Shown here piece by piece: positions 8,407 to 16,818 of a stretch of DNA of 64,000 bases. The DNA comes from Micromonospora sp. HK10 (GTDB lineage: Bacteria > Actinomycetota > Actinomycetes > Mycobacteriales > Micromonosporaceae), in the NCBI RefSeq assembly GCF_000982955.1, contig NZ_KQ058837.1, forward strand, positions 1 through 64,000, written 5' to 3'. Numbering within the stretch: the first letter of the stretch is position 1; each line of letters begins with the position of its first letter. The translations under genes were made by a program, and so were the position numbers. The notes beneath the pieces are model-generated. The model had not been told where the DNA came from. It was given only the letters and a program-made list of their open reading frames with translations, and made no database searches.

Positions 8407-8794
8407 GGGCCGCGCGGAGCCGGGCCAACGCCGGGTCGCCGGCCGGGGCGCGCCGGTCCAGCTCGGCCCAGGTCTCGGCGAGGGCCTCGACGAGGGCCTG
8501 CCGCTCGGCGGCGTGCCGCCGGCTGCTCTGCCGGCGTTGCTCCTCCAGCCGCCGGGCCCAGCCGGCGCTGATCGCGGCGGTCCGCTCGGCGTCGGCCCGG
8601 GTCTGGGCCGCCGTGCGGGCCGCCGCCGCGGGCACGATCGCGGCGACGGGTCGGGGGTCGCCGTCGCGGGTGACCACGGTGACGGTGTCGGTCAGCTCGG
8701 CCAGGGCGACGAGCTGGGTGAGCCGGGTGCGGACCTCACGCAGCGGCAGGGCGCGCGGCTGGGGGGACCGGTCGGCCAGAGCGGGGGCAGCCAT
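8384..8794 (-). CDS. Phd/YefM-like antitoxin-domain protein, no adjacent toxin
   Basis: A 136-residue protein. Residues from about 14 to 55 (RALPLREVRTRLTQLVALA, then DTVTVVTRDGDPRPVAAIV) match the N-terminal DNA-binding and dimerisation domain of prevent-host-death/YefM antitoxins. The C-terminal half is a long Ala/Arg/Glu-rich helix, where such antitoxins normally wrap around a toxin. No RelE, Doc or PIN-like gene is next to it, so it may be an orphan antitoxin, act with a distant toxin, or simply be a transcription regulator. ATG 8794 is preferred over an in-frame ATG at 8842, which adds a non-homologous tail. The coding tail is duplicated downstream. Confidence 0.72.
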   Translation of the reverse strand: MAAPALADRSPQPRALPLREVRTRLTQLVALAELTDTVTVVTRDGDPRPVAAIVPAAAARTAAQTRADAERTAAISAGWARRLEEQRRQSSRRHAAERQALVEALAETWAELDRRAPAGDPALARLRAAHADLLRD

Positions 8795-8869
8795 GGACAC
8801 ATGTTCACGTCCGGGTACGACAAAACTGCGCCGCGTGTCCACCGTGGCCCGGGGCCCCGGACCGCCCGG

Positions 8870-9418
8870 CTATCCCTCCGGCTTCCATTCCGGGGCCAGC
8901 ACCGACCAGACTTCCAGGTCGGCCCGGCCGTCCGCGCCGGCTGCGGCCTCCCGGAGCACCCCGTCGCGGCTCATCCCCAGCCGCCGGGCGACGGCGATGC
9001 TGCGTGCGTTGGCGGCCTTGGTGACCCACTCCACCCGGTGGATGCCGCGCTCTCGGATCGCCCAGTCGATGATCACCCGGGCGGCGCGGGTGACCAGGCC
9101 CTGCCCTTCGGCGCCCGGCTCCAGCCAGCAGCCGGCCTCCGCGACGCCGGTGGCGGTGCTCAGCGACACGAACATCACCCCGCCGACCAGGGTGCCGCCC
9201 CGCCAGATGCCCCAGATCCCGCCGTCGTCGCGGGCCCACCGGTCGGCGTAGTTCTGCAGCACCCGGCGGGCCGACTCGGGGTCGGTGGCGACGAAGGAGG
9301 CGCCCACCCAGGGGGCGATGTGCTCGCGGCACCGGTCCAGGTTGGCGAGGAACTGGTCGGAGTGCCACGGCTGGAGCGGCCGCAGCTCGGCGTCGTCGGT
9401 CAGCGCGAGAGAGAACAT
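8870..9418 (-). CDS. GNAT acetyltransferase, RimJ/RimL type
   Basis: A 182-residue Acetyltransf_3 protein. The pattern ELRPLQPWHSDQFLANL at the N-terminus, the YADRWARDDGGIWGIW strand, the acetyl-CoA-binding loop around LEPGAEGQGLVTRAARVII and the ANARSIAVARRLGMSRDGVLRE helix are typical of the family that acetylates ribosomal protein N-termini or small amines. The last substrate-defining segments do not reveal the target. The start ATG is 11-12 nt from a TAGGTT-like -10 box on the minus strand, so the transcript may be leaderless or nearly so. It is divergent from the Trypco1/caspase-Hsp70 unit. Confidence 0.88.
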   Translation of the reverse strand: MFSLALTDDAELRPLQPWHSDQFLANLDRCREHIAPWVGASFVATDPESARRVLQNYADRWARDDGGIWGIWRGGTLVGGVMFVSLSTATGVAEAGCWLEPGAEGQGLVTRAARVIIDWAIRERGIHRVEWVTKAANARSIAVARRLGMSRDGVLREAAAGADGRADLEVWSVLAPEWKPEG

Positions 9419-9570
9419 CCCCGCAACCTAGTACGGCAGTTGTCGTGCGTGGAGCCGCGCCGTGCTGCGGCGGCGCCGGTGACGGGGCGGCTGGGCGATC
9501 CCGAGGGAACACGTGTCGGCGGTCCTGCCAGCGGGTCCCAGCCGCTCGCCCAAATAGCTGACTGCGCCGG

Positions 9571-9930
9571 TTGATGGTGCCTTGTAACTTGGTGACCGTG
9601 CCTGAACCCTCCGCCGATGGCGCCCACCTCTCCGTGCTGTATGCCGAGCACTCCGTTGACGGGGAGAAGGGTCTGTTCAGCGCCGCCAGAGCGGCCGCCC
9701 TCCGGGTGGGCGCGGTGGACGTGGCGCAGCTGTCGGCCAACCTGCGGGCGGTTTCCGGCCAGCTGAGCGAGATCTTCCACGCCATGCGTGACCAACCCGG
9801 CCCGTTCGAACTGGACGAGTTCGAGGTCACGCTGGAGCTGACGGCCAAGGGCGAGGTCCGGCTGATCGGCTCGGCCGGCAGCGAGATCCGGGGCGGCGTC
9901 AAGCTCCTCTTCCGCCGAGCCGAAGGCTAG
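9571..9930 (+). CDS. Trypsin-co-occurring domain protein (Trypco1 / CU044_2847-like)
   Basis: A small protein of up to 119 residues. The C-terminal half (FEVTLELTAKGEVRLIG then SEIRGGVKLLFRR) is the strand-rich Trypco1-like module, which in actinomycetes is found beside trypsin-, caspase- or STAND-containing conflict genes. A helical middle part (VDVAQLSANLRAVSGQLSEIF) precedes it. Starts at TTG 9571, ATG 9574 or GTG 9598 are all possible; no strong ribosome-binding site decides it. Its stop lies 4 nt before the caspase-Hsp70 start, so the two are co-transcribed and coupled. It is probably a sensor, adaptor or substrate of the peptidase; that is inference from context. Confidence 0.8.
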   Translation: MMVPCNLVTVPEPSADGAHLSVLYAEHSVDGEKGLFSAARAAALRVGAVDVAQLSANLRAVSGQLSEIFHAMRDQPGPFELDEFEVTLELTAKGEVRLIGSAGSEIRGGVKLLFRRAEG

Positions 9931-9934
9931 CGCG

Positions 9935-12346
9935 GTGAACCGCGCGCTCGTAGTGGGATGCGCGGCCTACGAGGATCCGGACATCGCCCCGCTGCGGTAC
10001 GCCCATCGCGACGCCGCGCGGGTTGCCGAGGTCCTGACCAGCACCTGCGGCGTAGCCGCCGACGACCTGGTGCTGCTGCACGATGGGCTCACCGATCCGC
10101 GGATGCGCCCGACCCGATCCAACCTGCTGCGACACTTGGTGCGCCTGGCGGGCGCCGCCGACGACGGCATCCTGTTCTTCTACTTCAGCGGCCACGGGTT
10201 CCAGGCCGCCGACAACACCCACTACCTGCTGCCGATCGACTGCGTCCGGGACGCCATCGAGGAGACCGCGCTGCGCTTCGACCTGGTCGTGCAGCATCTC
10301 GGCGCAGCGACCGCGCCGCACGTCGTGTTGCTGCTCGATGCCTGTCGCAACGTGGTGCAGGGCGGCAAGTCGGCAGGCGATCAGTGGATCACCAATGTGG
10401 ACGTGACCGCGCTGTGTCCTCCCGGCGTGGTGACGCTCTGCTCGTGTCAGCCCGGCGCCGTGTCCTACGAGAGCGACACCATCCGGTCGGGCGTCTTCAC
10501 CGAGGCGCTTTGTGAGGCATTCAGCGACGCCAACCGCTGCCGCACCGTCTACGAGCTGGACACCTTTCTTGGCACCCGAGTGCCCGAGATCGCGCTCGCC
10601 GAACGCAAGCCACAGCAGACACCGCATTCGCGGGTGGAGCCATTGGGTGTGCAGCAACTCGAGCTCGTCTCGGAGCGCAAACGCAACCAGTGGCGGGCCG
10701 CCACGCCGATCGGTGGCGAGCGGCGCAGCCATCGGGCGGCCGCCCTGCAGCCGGTCAGACCGGACCCACTGATCGCCATCGACTTCGGGACCAGCTACTC
10801 CATCGCGTCCCACTGCCGGCCCGGCGGAGTCGTCGAGTTGATTCCGGGCCCGGACGGTCGTCCGATGGTGCCGTCGGTGGTGCACTTCCTGCCCGGGCTG
10901 GACTATCTGGTAGGTACCGCGGCCATCGAGGCGGACCACTTCCGGCCAGCGGCGACAATCCGGCACGTCAAACGCGCGCTTGGCCAGGACATCACCTACA
11001 ACATCGACGGCCGTAGCATCACTCCGGAACTCGCCGCCAGCCTGATCATCCGCTCGCTGCGCCGCAACGCGGAGGAGTCGCTGGGCACGCCGGTGCGCCG
11101 GTGCATCGCTGCGCGACCGGCAAACTTCTCCCGCCGGCAGACCGCGGCGTTGGAGCGAGCCTTCGAGCTGGCCGACCTGGAACTGATGCGCGTGGTCGGC
11201 GAGCCCAACATCGCGTCGGTCCTGACAGCCGCCACCAGCATCGGCTCCGGCGACGAGGAGCACAGCCTGGTGGTCGATCTGGGCGGCGGAACATTCGACG
11301 TGGCACTGGTGGAGTCCGGGCACGGTATAGCCGAGATCAAGGCCTCGGCCGGTAGCAACACCGTCGGCGGCCTGGATTTCGACCTCGCGGTGGTGTCCTA
11401 CGCCGAGGAGCAGTTGCGGAACAGGCATCGGTGGGGTGGCGAGCTGACCGACAACGTCCGGGCGACCCTGCGGCGCGAGGCCGAGCGGGCAAAGCGCGAC
11501 CTGGGCCGACGAGGCTCCACCACCCTGTTGCTGCAGGACCTCGACTACGCCGACCGCGGCCTGCAGGACGTCAGCATCGACCTGGATCGGGACCTTTTCC
11601 GCAGAATCACCACCGACCTCACCCACGTCGTTCGCGACACGTTGACCAAGCCCTTTTCCAACCAGCTCTACGGGGTACCGATCGGCACGTGGCTGACGTG
11701 GGGCGCCAAGGTCTTGCTCGCTGGCCAGGGCACCAAGATCTTCACCGTCCGCGAGCAGCTGACTGACCTGTTCCCCGGCGCCCCGGTGGTCGCCGAGTTC
11801 CAGGAGACCGCGGTCGCGCACGGTCTCGGCTTCTACTCCGGTGTGCTCTCCAAGTCCGTCGACGGCGTGCTGCTGCTCGACGCGCTCGGCTTCGGGATCG
11901 GCGTACGGGTCCGGACCTGTTACCCGGAGCCGTCCCACGCCGGCGAGCGGCGTAGCTTGATGAGGCCGGTGGCCACGGTCTCGGCCGATCGGGCCCGGAA
12001 CACCGATGTGCTGACGATAATCGACCCGGCGACCACCATGCCCACCAGACGATCAGAGGTCCTCAACCTCGATGGGTCGCCGGGGACCGTCCACCTGCTG
12101 GAGGTGATCGAGCTTCCTGCGGACAGCGGAGAGTCCTTCGGCGTCGCGCAGGTGCGAGCGGCCGGATCGGCGATCGAGCTGACCGTCGACGTCGACGCAA
12201 ACCACTTGATCGTGCTGATCGTCACGGATCTGACGTCCGAAGTCGCCACCCACTACCAGCTGACGAACTTCGGTCATAGGCCGTGGAACGTCCAGAAACA
12301 GCGGCGTGCGGACAGGAGTGCCCTACCCCGATTGGCGCCCGGCTAG
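9935..12346 (+). CDS. Caspase-like peptidase fused to Hsp70-type ATPase
   Basis: An 803-residue two-part protein. Residues 1 to about 235 form a caspase/metacaspase p20-like domain: ALVVGCAAYEDPDIAPLRYA at the start, then FFYFSGHGFQ with catalytic His87 and VVLLLDACRN with catalytic Cys137. After a short linker, residues 278 to about 640 are an Hsp70/actin-fold ATPase: phosphate-1 AIDFGTSYSIAS, connect-1 VVGEPNIASVL, phosphate-2 VVDLGGGTFDVALVE (446-460), adenosine motif VLLAGQGTKIFTVREQL (593-609) and ETAVAHGLGFY. The last 150 residues resemble a shortened beta-rich substrate-binding part and lack the helical lid. Codon choice is less GC-biased than in neighbouring genes (for example ATA and TTG codons). 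It is coupled to the Trypco1 gene. The likely role is ATP- or client-controlled proteolysis in a conflict or regulated-death system, by inference. Confidence 0.88.
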   Translation: MNRALVVGCAAYEDPDIAPLRYAHRDAARVAEVLTSTCGVAADDLVLLHDGLTDPRMRPTRSNLLRHLVRLAGAADDGILFFYFSGHGFQAADNTHYLLPIDCVRDAIEETALRFDLVVQHLGAATAPHVVLLLDACRNVVQGGKSAGDQWITNVDVTALCPPGVVTLCSCQPGAVSYESDTIRSGVFTEALCEAFSDANRCRTVYELDTFLGTRVPEIALAERKPQQTPHSRVEPLGVQQLELVSERKRNQWRAATPIGGERRSHRAAALQPVRPDPLIAIDFGTSYSIASHCRPGGVVELIPGPDGRPMVPSVVHFLPGLDYLVGTAAIEADHFRPAATIRHVKRALGQDITYNIDGRSITPELAASLIIRSLRRNAEESLGTPVRRCIAARPANFSRRQTAALERAFELADLELMRVVGEPNIASVLTAATSIGSGDEEHSLVVDLGGGTFDVALVESGHGIAEIKASAGSNTVGGLDFDLAVVSYAEEQLRNRHRWGGELTDNVRATLRREAERAKRDLGRRGSTTLLLQDLDYADRGLQDVSIDLDRDLFRRITTDLTHVVRDTLTKPFSNQLYGVPIGTWLTWGAKVLLAGQGTKIFTVREQLTDLFPGAPVVAEFQETAVAHGLGFYSGVLSKSVDGVLLLDALGFGIGVRVRTCYPEPSHAGERRSLMRPVATVSADRARNTDVLTIIDPATTMPTRRSEVLNLDGSPGTVHLLEVIELPADSGESFGVAQVRAAGSAIELTVDVDANHLIVLIVTDLTSEVATHYQLTNFGHRPWNVQKQRRADRSALPRLAPG

Positions 12347-12397
12347 GGTCCGCATCGAAGCCGATCGAGGCCCAAGCAGGCGTGGCGGACTGCCGGA

Positions 12398-13801
12398 TCA
12401 GATGATGAAGTGGGTCCAGTAGGTGAGCCAGACGGCGAAGAGCACGCCCTGGAACAGCGCCAGTCCCGCGGTGAGCCAGGGATCCAGGCCGGGCCGGCGG
12501 GCCCAGCGGGCCAGCACCAGCGCCACCGGGAACGCGGCGAGCAGGTAGCGCAGCAGGCTCTTGTACACCGGCGGCCCCATCGACAGCGGCACGAGCACCA
12601 CGACGAGGGTGTAGACCAGGTACGGCCACTCGGCCCGCCGGCGCAGCCCGGCGACGGCCACCGCCACCATGGCGACCGCGATCCACACCCGCAGCGCGTC
12701 CGCCGAGTTGTCGCCGGTCAGCGCCGACCAGGCCACCGGCAGCGGGTTCTGCACCTTGATGCCCCAGCCCTTCTCCTGGGCGTGCTGGTAGGCGAACCAG
12801 TCGCCGCCCTGCCACCGGCAGAACGCCATGAAGGTCAGCCAGCCGGCCGGGACCAGCACCAGCGGCCAGCCCCGCCGCAGGTAGCGCCGGAGGGTCCGCG
12901 GGTCGAACCGCCAGCCGTGCTGGTTCAGCAGCACCAGGGCCAGCGGCAGCACCACCAGGAAACCGACCGAGCGGCTCATCGCGAGGAAGTAACCGACGAT
13001 CCCGGCCACCAGCCAGCGGCGCTGCTCGGCGTACCAGAAGGTGGCCAGGGCCAGGCAGACGAAGAGCGACTCGGTCAGCGCCGCCTGGAACAGGAACGCG
13101 GTCGGCAGGAGCAGCAGGTACCGCACCGACCGTCGGCCGTCCGCGCCGGCGGCGTCCCCGTCCGCCGCGCCGAGCAGGCGGCCACCGAGCCGGTACGCGT
13201 AGTAGAGCTGGAACAGCAGTGCCGCGTTGGCGACCAGCAGCAGCGCCCAGGCGGTGTGGCCGCCCAGCAGCGGCGCGAGCGGCCGGGCCAGAAACGGGTA
13301 GAGCAGCGGGAAGCCGAAGTCGGTCCAGGGCCGGTCCAGCGGCAACCGGGCCAGGTGGTCGTAGAGGAACGAGTCCCAGGCGAACCAGAGCGAGAACCAG
13401 CGCTGCCCGGAGATTGCGTCCTGCTGGGCCCGCATCGTCGCCTCGTCCGCGGGCAGTGACCCGGGCGCCAGGTCCCAGGCGGTCAGCACCAGCGTGCCGA
13501 CCAGGCTGAGCACGACCTTCGACCCGACGAAGACGGCGACCACGAAGCCCCACGGCGCGGGAATCCGCCCGGCCAGGCCGGACACCCGCCGGCCGGCGCC
13601 GGCCAGCCGTGCCCGCACGCCGGCGCTCCGGCCCGGTCCGCTCGACCGCCCGGCCGCCGCCGGCCCGCCCGACCGCCCCACCGCCGCCGGCCCGCCCGAC
13701 CGCCCGGCCGACCGCCCCGCCGCCGGTCCGCCGGGCCGCCCGGCCGACCGCCCCGCCGCCGCCGGCCCGTCGGCCGGGCCGGACCGCCCCTCCTCCGCCA
13801 T
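12398..13801 (-). CDS. PIG-V-like polytopic mannosyltransferase
   Basis: A 467-residue integral membrane protein. The first 60 residues are a Gly/Ala/Arg/Ser low-complexity cytosolic tail. About eight or more hydrophobic segments follow. The loop FAWDSFLYDHLARLP then FGFPLLYPFLARPL matches the WD..Y....G...FFPLYP pattern of actinobacterial PIG-V-family mannosyltransferases, which use polyprenyl-phosphate mannose on the outer face. ATG 13801 has GGGAG at 5-nt spacing; the frame is open for 228 nt further upstream but that would run into the divergent gene. The acceptor is unknown. A divergent FAD oxidoreductase shares the intergenic promoter region. Confidence 0.82.
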   Translation of the reverse strand: MAEEGRSGPADGPAAAGRSAGRPGGPAAGRSAGRSGGPAAVGRSGGPAAAGRSSGPGRSAGVRARLAGAGRRVSGLAGRIPAPWGFVVAVFVGSKVVLSLVGTLVLTAWDLAPGSLPADEATMRAQQDAISGQRWFSLWFAWDSFLYDHLARLPLDRPWTDFGFPLLYPFLARPLAPLLGGHTAWALLLVANAALLFQLYYAYRLGGRLLGAADGDAAGADGRRSVRYLLLLPTAFLFQAALTESLFVCLALATFWYAEQRRWLVAGIVGYFLAMSRSVGFLVVLPLALVLLNQHGWRFDPRTLRRYLRRGWPLVLVPAGWLTFMAFCRWQGGDWFAYQHAQEKGWGIKVQNPLPVAWSALTGDNSADALRVWIAVAMVAVAVAGLRRRAEWPYLVYTLVVVLVPLSMGPPVYKSLLRYLLAAFPVALVLARWARRPGLDPWLTAGLALFQGVLFAVWLTYWTHFII

Positions 13802-14000
13802 CGCGCTCCCACCGATCGCCCCGCGACCGACCCTCGGACCGCGAACCGTCCCCGGCATCCCCGTTCCGGCCCGGTTGACACCTTCGGCCCCCGACCGTCC
13901 GGACAGCACCGCCGAACCCGGGCCGCGCCGGAGGTGAGTTCCCGGCCAGGACGGGTAAGGGCGGGGCCGCATCGGCACGCTCACGGGGGGCGCGGACGGT

Positions 14001-15476
14001 ATGGGTGACGGCAACGGAACCGTGGTCATCGGAGCGGGGCCGGCGGGGCTGACCGCCGCCTACGAGCTGCTGCGCCACGGCGAGGCGGTACGGGTCTACG
14101 AGGCGGACGAGGTGGTCGGCGGGATCAGCCGCACGGTGGTACGCGACGGCTGGCGGTTCGACATCGGCGGGCACCGGTTCTTCACCAAGGTCTCCCGGGT
14201 CGAGGACTTCTGGCACGAGATCCTGCCCGACGAGGATTTCCTGCTCCGGCCCCGGATGAGCCGGATCTACTACCGGGGCGCCCTCTACGACTACCCGCTC
14301 AACGCCACCAACGCCCTGCGCAACCTGGGCCTGCGGGAGGCGCTGCGCTGCGTCGGCTCGTACGGGCGGGCCCGGCTGCGCCCGCCGCGGGACCAGTCGC
14401 ACTTCGAGGGCTGGGTCTCCGCCCGGTTCGGCTGGCGGCTCTACTCGATCTTCTTCAAGACGTACACCGAGAAGGTCTGGGGGATGCCCGCCGACCAGTT
14501 GCAGGCGGACTGGGCGGCCCAGCGGATCAAGAACCTGTCGCTGTCCACGGCGGTGCTCAACGCGCTGCTGCCCCGACGCAACCGCAAGGACGTGACCAGC
14601 CTGATCGAGGAGTTCCAGTACCCGAAGCACGGCCCCGGCATGATGTGGGAGCGCTGCACCGAGGAGGTGGAGAAGCGGGGCGGCACGGTACGGCTGAACA
14701 CCTGGGTGGCCGCCGTACACCGGGACCCGGCGATGCGCCGGGCCACCGCCGTGACGGTGCTCGACGCCGACGGCGAGCGGACCGAGCCCGCCGACCACGT
14801 GATCTCCTCGATGCCGATCTCGGCGCTGGTGCACGCCATGCGCCCGGCGGCGCCGCCCGAGGTCCGCGCCGCCGCGGACGACCTGCGCTACCGGGACTTC
14901 CTCACCGTCGCGCTGGTGGTGCCCGCGGAGTTCTCCTTCCCGGACAACTGGATCTACGTGCACGACCCGGCCGCGAAGGTGGGGCGGATCCAGAACTTCG
15001 GCTCCTGGTCGCCGTACCTGGTCAAGGACGGGCGGACCTGCCTGGGGCTGGAGTACTTCGTCTTCGAGGACGACGAGATGTGGCGGACCCCGGATGCCGA
15101 CCTGATCGCCCTCGCCACCGCCGAGCTGGAGCGGCTCGGCCTGGTCCGCCCCGGCTGCGTGGAGACCGGCTACGTGGTCCGCATGCCGAAGGCCTACCCG
15201 GTCTACGACGAGCACTACCAGCACAACGTCGACGTGATCCGGGACTGGCTGGCCCGGGAGGTCACCAACGTGCACCCGGTCGGGCGCAACGGCATGCACC
15301 GCTACAACAACGCCGACCACTCGATGCTCACCGCCATGCTGACCGCGGAGAACATCGCCCACGGCGCCGGGCACGACGTCTGGACGGTCAACGTCGAGCA
15401 GGACTACCACGAGCAGAAGGCGCCGTCGCGGCACGGCACCGGCCGGGACGCGCCGATCATGCCGGCCCGCCGGTAA
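14001..15476 (+). CDS. FAD/NAD(P)-dependent oxidoreductase, UDP-galactopyranose mutase/protoporphyrinogen-oxidase-like
   Basis: A 491-residue flavoprotein. The N-terminal dinucleotide fold is clear: [18 protein letters not shown] at residues 7-24, the acidic end of strand 2 in [10 protein letters not shown], and [10 protein letters not shown]. The C-terminal FAD-contacting part has [20 protein letters not shown]. It belongs to the amine oxidase/UGM-like superfamily, in a subgroup often beside glycosyltransferases in actinomycetes. It may remodel a nucleotide sugar or lipid-linked sugar together with the divergent mannosyltransferase; the reaction is not proven by sequence. ATG 14001 is the first codon after a purine-rich ACGGGGGG stretch. 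Confidence 0.85.
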   Translation: MGDGNGTVVIGAGPAGLTAAYELLRHGEAVRVYEADEVVGGISRTVVRDGWRFDIGGHRFFTKVSRVEDFWHEILPDEDFLLRPRMSRIYYRGALYDYPLNATNALRNLGLREALRCVGSYGRARLRPPRDQSHFEGWVSARFGWRLYSIFFKTYTEKVWGMPADQLQADWAAQRIKNLSLSTAVLNALLPRRNRKDVTSLIEEFQYPKHGPGMMWERCTEEVEKRGGTVRLNTWVAAVHRDPAMRRATAVTVLDADGERTEPADHVISSMPISALVHAMRPAAPPEVRAAADDLRYRDFLTVALVVPAEFSFPDNWIYVHDPAAKVGRIQNFGSWSPYLVKDGRTCLGLEYFVFEDDEMWRTPDADLIALATAELERLGLVRPGCVETGYVVRMPKAYPVYDEHYQHNVDVIRDWLAREVTNVHPVGRNGMHRYNNADHSMLTAMLTAENIAHGAGHDVWTVNVEQDYHEQKAPSRHGTGRDAPIMPARR

Positions 15477-15545
15477 GGCGCGGCGCGTGAGGGTGGTCAT
15501 AACCGCTGGACGAGCCCGGCGGGGCTGCTGCTAGCCTTCTGTGCA

Positions 15546-15655
15546 GGTCATGAGTGCCAGCGCCAAGCCCCGGCTCGCTGGCCGGCAACCCTCCTCCGCG
15601 GTGGGGTGCCCCGGGTGAGGACCAGGCACCGGCAGCCGCCGGTGCAAGCGTGGCC
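15546..15655 (+). ncRNA. SAM-IV riboswitch
   Basis: The sequence GGTCATGAGTGCCAGCGCCA, then AAGCCCCGGCTCGCTGG, CCGGCAACCCTCC, GCGGTGGGGTGCCCCGGGTG and AGGACCAGGCACC follows the conserved SAM-IV aptamer almost base for base. P1 is formed by GGTC (15546-15549) with GACC (15620-15623), and a downstream GC-rich arm and AAGCG segment complete the pseudoknotted 3' part. SAM-IV aptamers bind S-adenosylmethionine and turn off sulfur-metabolism genes in actinobacteria. It precedes a leader ORF and an amino acid ABC transporter. Confidence 0.93.
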
Positions 15656-15688
15656 TGGCACCCAGGTCAGCAACGACCAGGGAGACCC

Positions 15689-15820
15689 ATGTCTGCTCGA
15701 CCCCACACCCCACCCGCCGACGGCGTCGCCTACCCGGCCGGTTTCGCGCTGGTAAAGCGCCGGCACGTCGACCTGATGCGGGTGTGCAGCGACGCCTGTC
15801 GCGGCCCCGGCGCCCGCTGA
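15689..15820 (+). CDS. Short leader-peptide ORF with HVDL-CR signature
   Basis: A 43-residue ORF with GGGAGACCC just upstream of its ATG. Its second half, [18 protein letters not shown], fits the actinobacterial putative-leader-peptide pattern (R-x-HVDL-x-R-x-x-S-x-x-C-R) found ahead of sulfur-assimilation operons. Two cysteine codons near the end would stall ribosomes when cysteinyl-tRNA is scarce. It lies between the SAM-IV aptamer and the transporter genes, with a hairpin 60 nt downstream. This would let the operon sense both SAM and cysteine. The family resemblance is seen; the mechanism is inferred. Confidence 0.8.
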   Translation: MSARPHTPPADGVAYPAGFALVKRRHVDLMRVCSDACRGPGAR

Positions 15821-15880
15821 GCGCCACTCCCCCCTTTCCTCGATCCACCTCGCGGCCCCGTCCTGCCCCGGCGGCGCCGT

Positions 15881-15905
15881 CGGCGGCGCGCGCCTCGCGT
15901 CGCCG
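15881..15905 (+). terminator. Candidate attenuator hairpin before the transporter operon
   Basis: A 10-bp stem (CGGCGGCGCG with CGCGTCGCCG, one G-U pair) and a 5-nt loop sit between the leader ORF and the binding-protein gene, 19 nt before its start. There is no U-run. It could be a Rho-assisted or translational attenuator. It is assigned by position and pairing only. Confidence 0.4.
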
Positions 15906-15924
15906 TCCACATTGGAGATGAACC

Positions 15925-16782
15925 GTGCGTATCCGTACCGCCCTGACCCGCGTCGCCGTGCTCGGCGCCGCCGCCGTGCTCGCCACCACCGCACTGACCG
16001 CCTGCGGCGACGACGGCTCCACCAGCGAGGCCGCCAACCCGTACGGGCTGCTCCAGCCCGGCGTCCTGCGGGCCGGCACGCTCACCGACGCCCCGCCGAA
16101 CGTGTACCTGAAGGACGGGAAGTTCACCGGCTTCGACAACGACCTGCTCACCGCCGTCGCCGCAAAGGCGGGGCTGAAGGTGGAGTTCGTCGGCACCGAC
16201 TTCTCCGCGCTGCTGGCACAGGTCAACAACCACAAGTTCGACGTGGGCAGCTCGTCCATCACGATCACCGAGGCACGGAAGAAGACCGTCGACTTCGGCA
16301 ACGGCTACGACTTCGGCTACTTCGGGCTGGACGTGCCGGCCGGCTCGACGATCACCGGCTTCGACCAGCTCGCCGGCAAGCGGGTGGTGGTCGTGCAGGG
16401 CACCGTGCAGGACGACTACGCCACCGGGCAGAACCTGAACCCGGTGCGGGTGCCCGACTACAACGGCGCGGTCAACCAGCTCAAGGCCGGCACCGCCGAC
16501 GCCTGGATCGCCCCGGCCGAGATCGGCGACACGTCCGCCGCGGACAGCAACGGCAAGATCAAGGTGGCCGCCAAGCAGCTCAGCCCCGCGCCGACCGCGT
16601 ACGCCGTCGCCAAGGGCAACGACAAGCTGCGCGAGGCGCTGAACAAGGGCCTCGACGAGGTGATCGCCGACGGCACCTGGAGCCGGCTCCAGGCGCAGTA
16701 CTACCCGGGCCGGCCCATCCCGGCCGACTTCACGCCGGGCAGCGGCACGGTCGCGGTGCCGTCGCCGTCGGCGGCCTCCTGA
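15925..16782 (+). CDS. ABC transporter substrate-binding lipoprotein, polar amino acid family
   Basis: A 285-residue SBP_bac_3 protein. It has a signal peptide with lipobox LTAC (lipidated Cys27). The mature part shows [60 protein letters not shown] and [11 protein letters not shown], the normal order for amino-acid-binding proteins. It captures substrate outside the membrane and delivers it to the permease encoded next. The SAM-IV riboswitch and Cys-rich leader upstream point to methionine, cystine or a derivative as substrate; this is inferred. The GTG start has GGAGA 7 nt upstream. Confidence 0.92.
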   Translation: MRIRTALTRVAVLGAAAVLATTALTACGDDGSTSEAANPYGLLQPGVLRAGTLTDAPPNVYLKDGKFTGFDNDLLTAVAAKAGLKVEFVGTDFSALLAQVNNHKFDVGSSSITITEARKKTVDFGNGYDFGYFGLDVPAGSTITGFDQLAGKRVVVVQGTVQDDYATGQNLNPVRVPDYNGAVNQLKAGTADAWIAPAEIGDTSAADSNGKIKVAAKQLSPAPTAYAVAKGNDKLREALNKGLDEVIADGTWSRLQAQYYPGRPIPADFTPGSGTVAVPSPSAAS

Positions 16783-16818
16783 CCGGACCGACGTGGCACG
16801 AGCGGGGCGGAGGCAGAC

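Noticed and set aside
9899..11938. A 679-codon minus-strand frame
   Set aside because: Lies antisense to the caspase-Hsp70 gene, whose motifs are clear.
12222..15500. A 1092-codon minus-strand frame
   Set aside because: It overlaps the FAD oxidoreductase on the opposite strand and the mannosyltransferase in another frame, and shows no family features.
15554..15688. Upstream in-frame extension of the leader-peptide ORF
   Set aside because: It would run through the SAM-IV aptamer; the ATG at 15689 has its own ribosome-binding site and gives the expected leader length.
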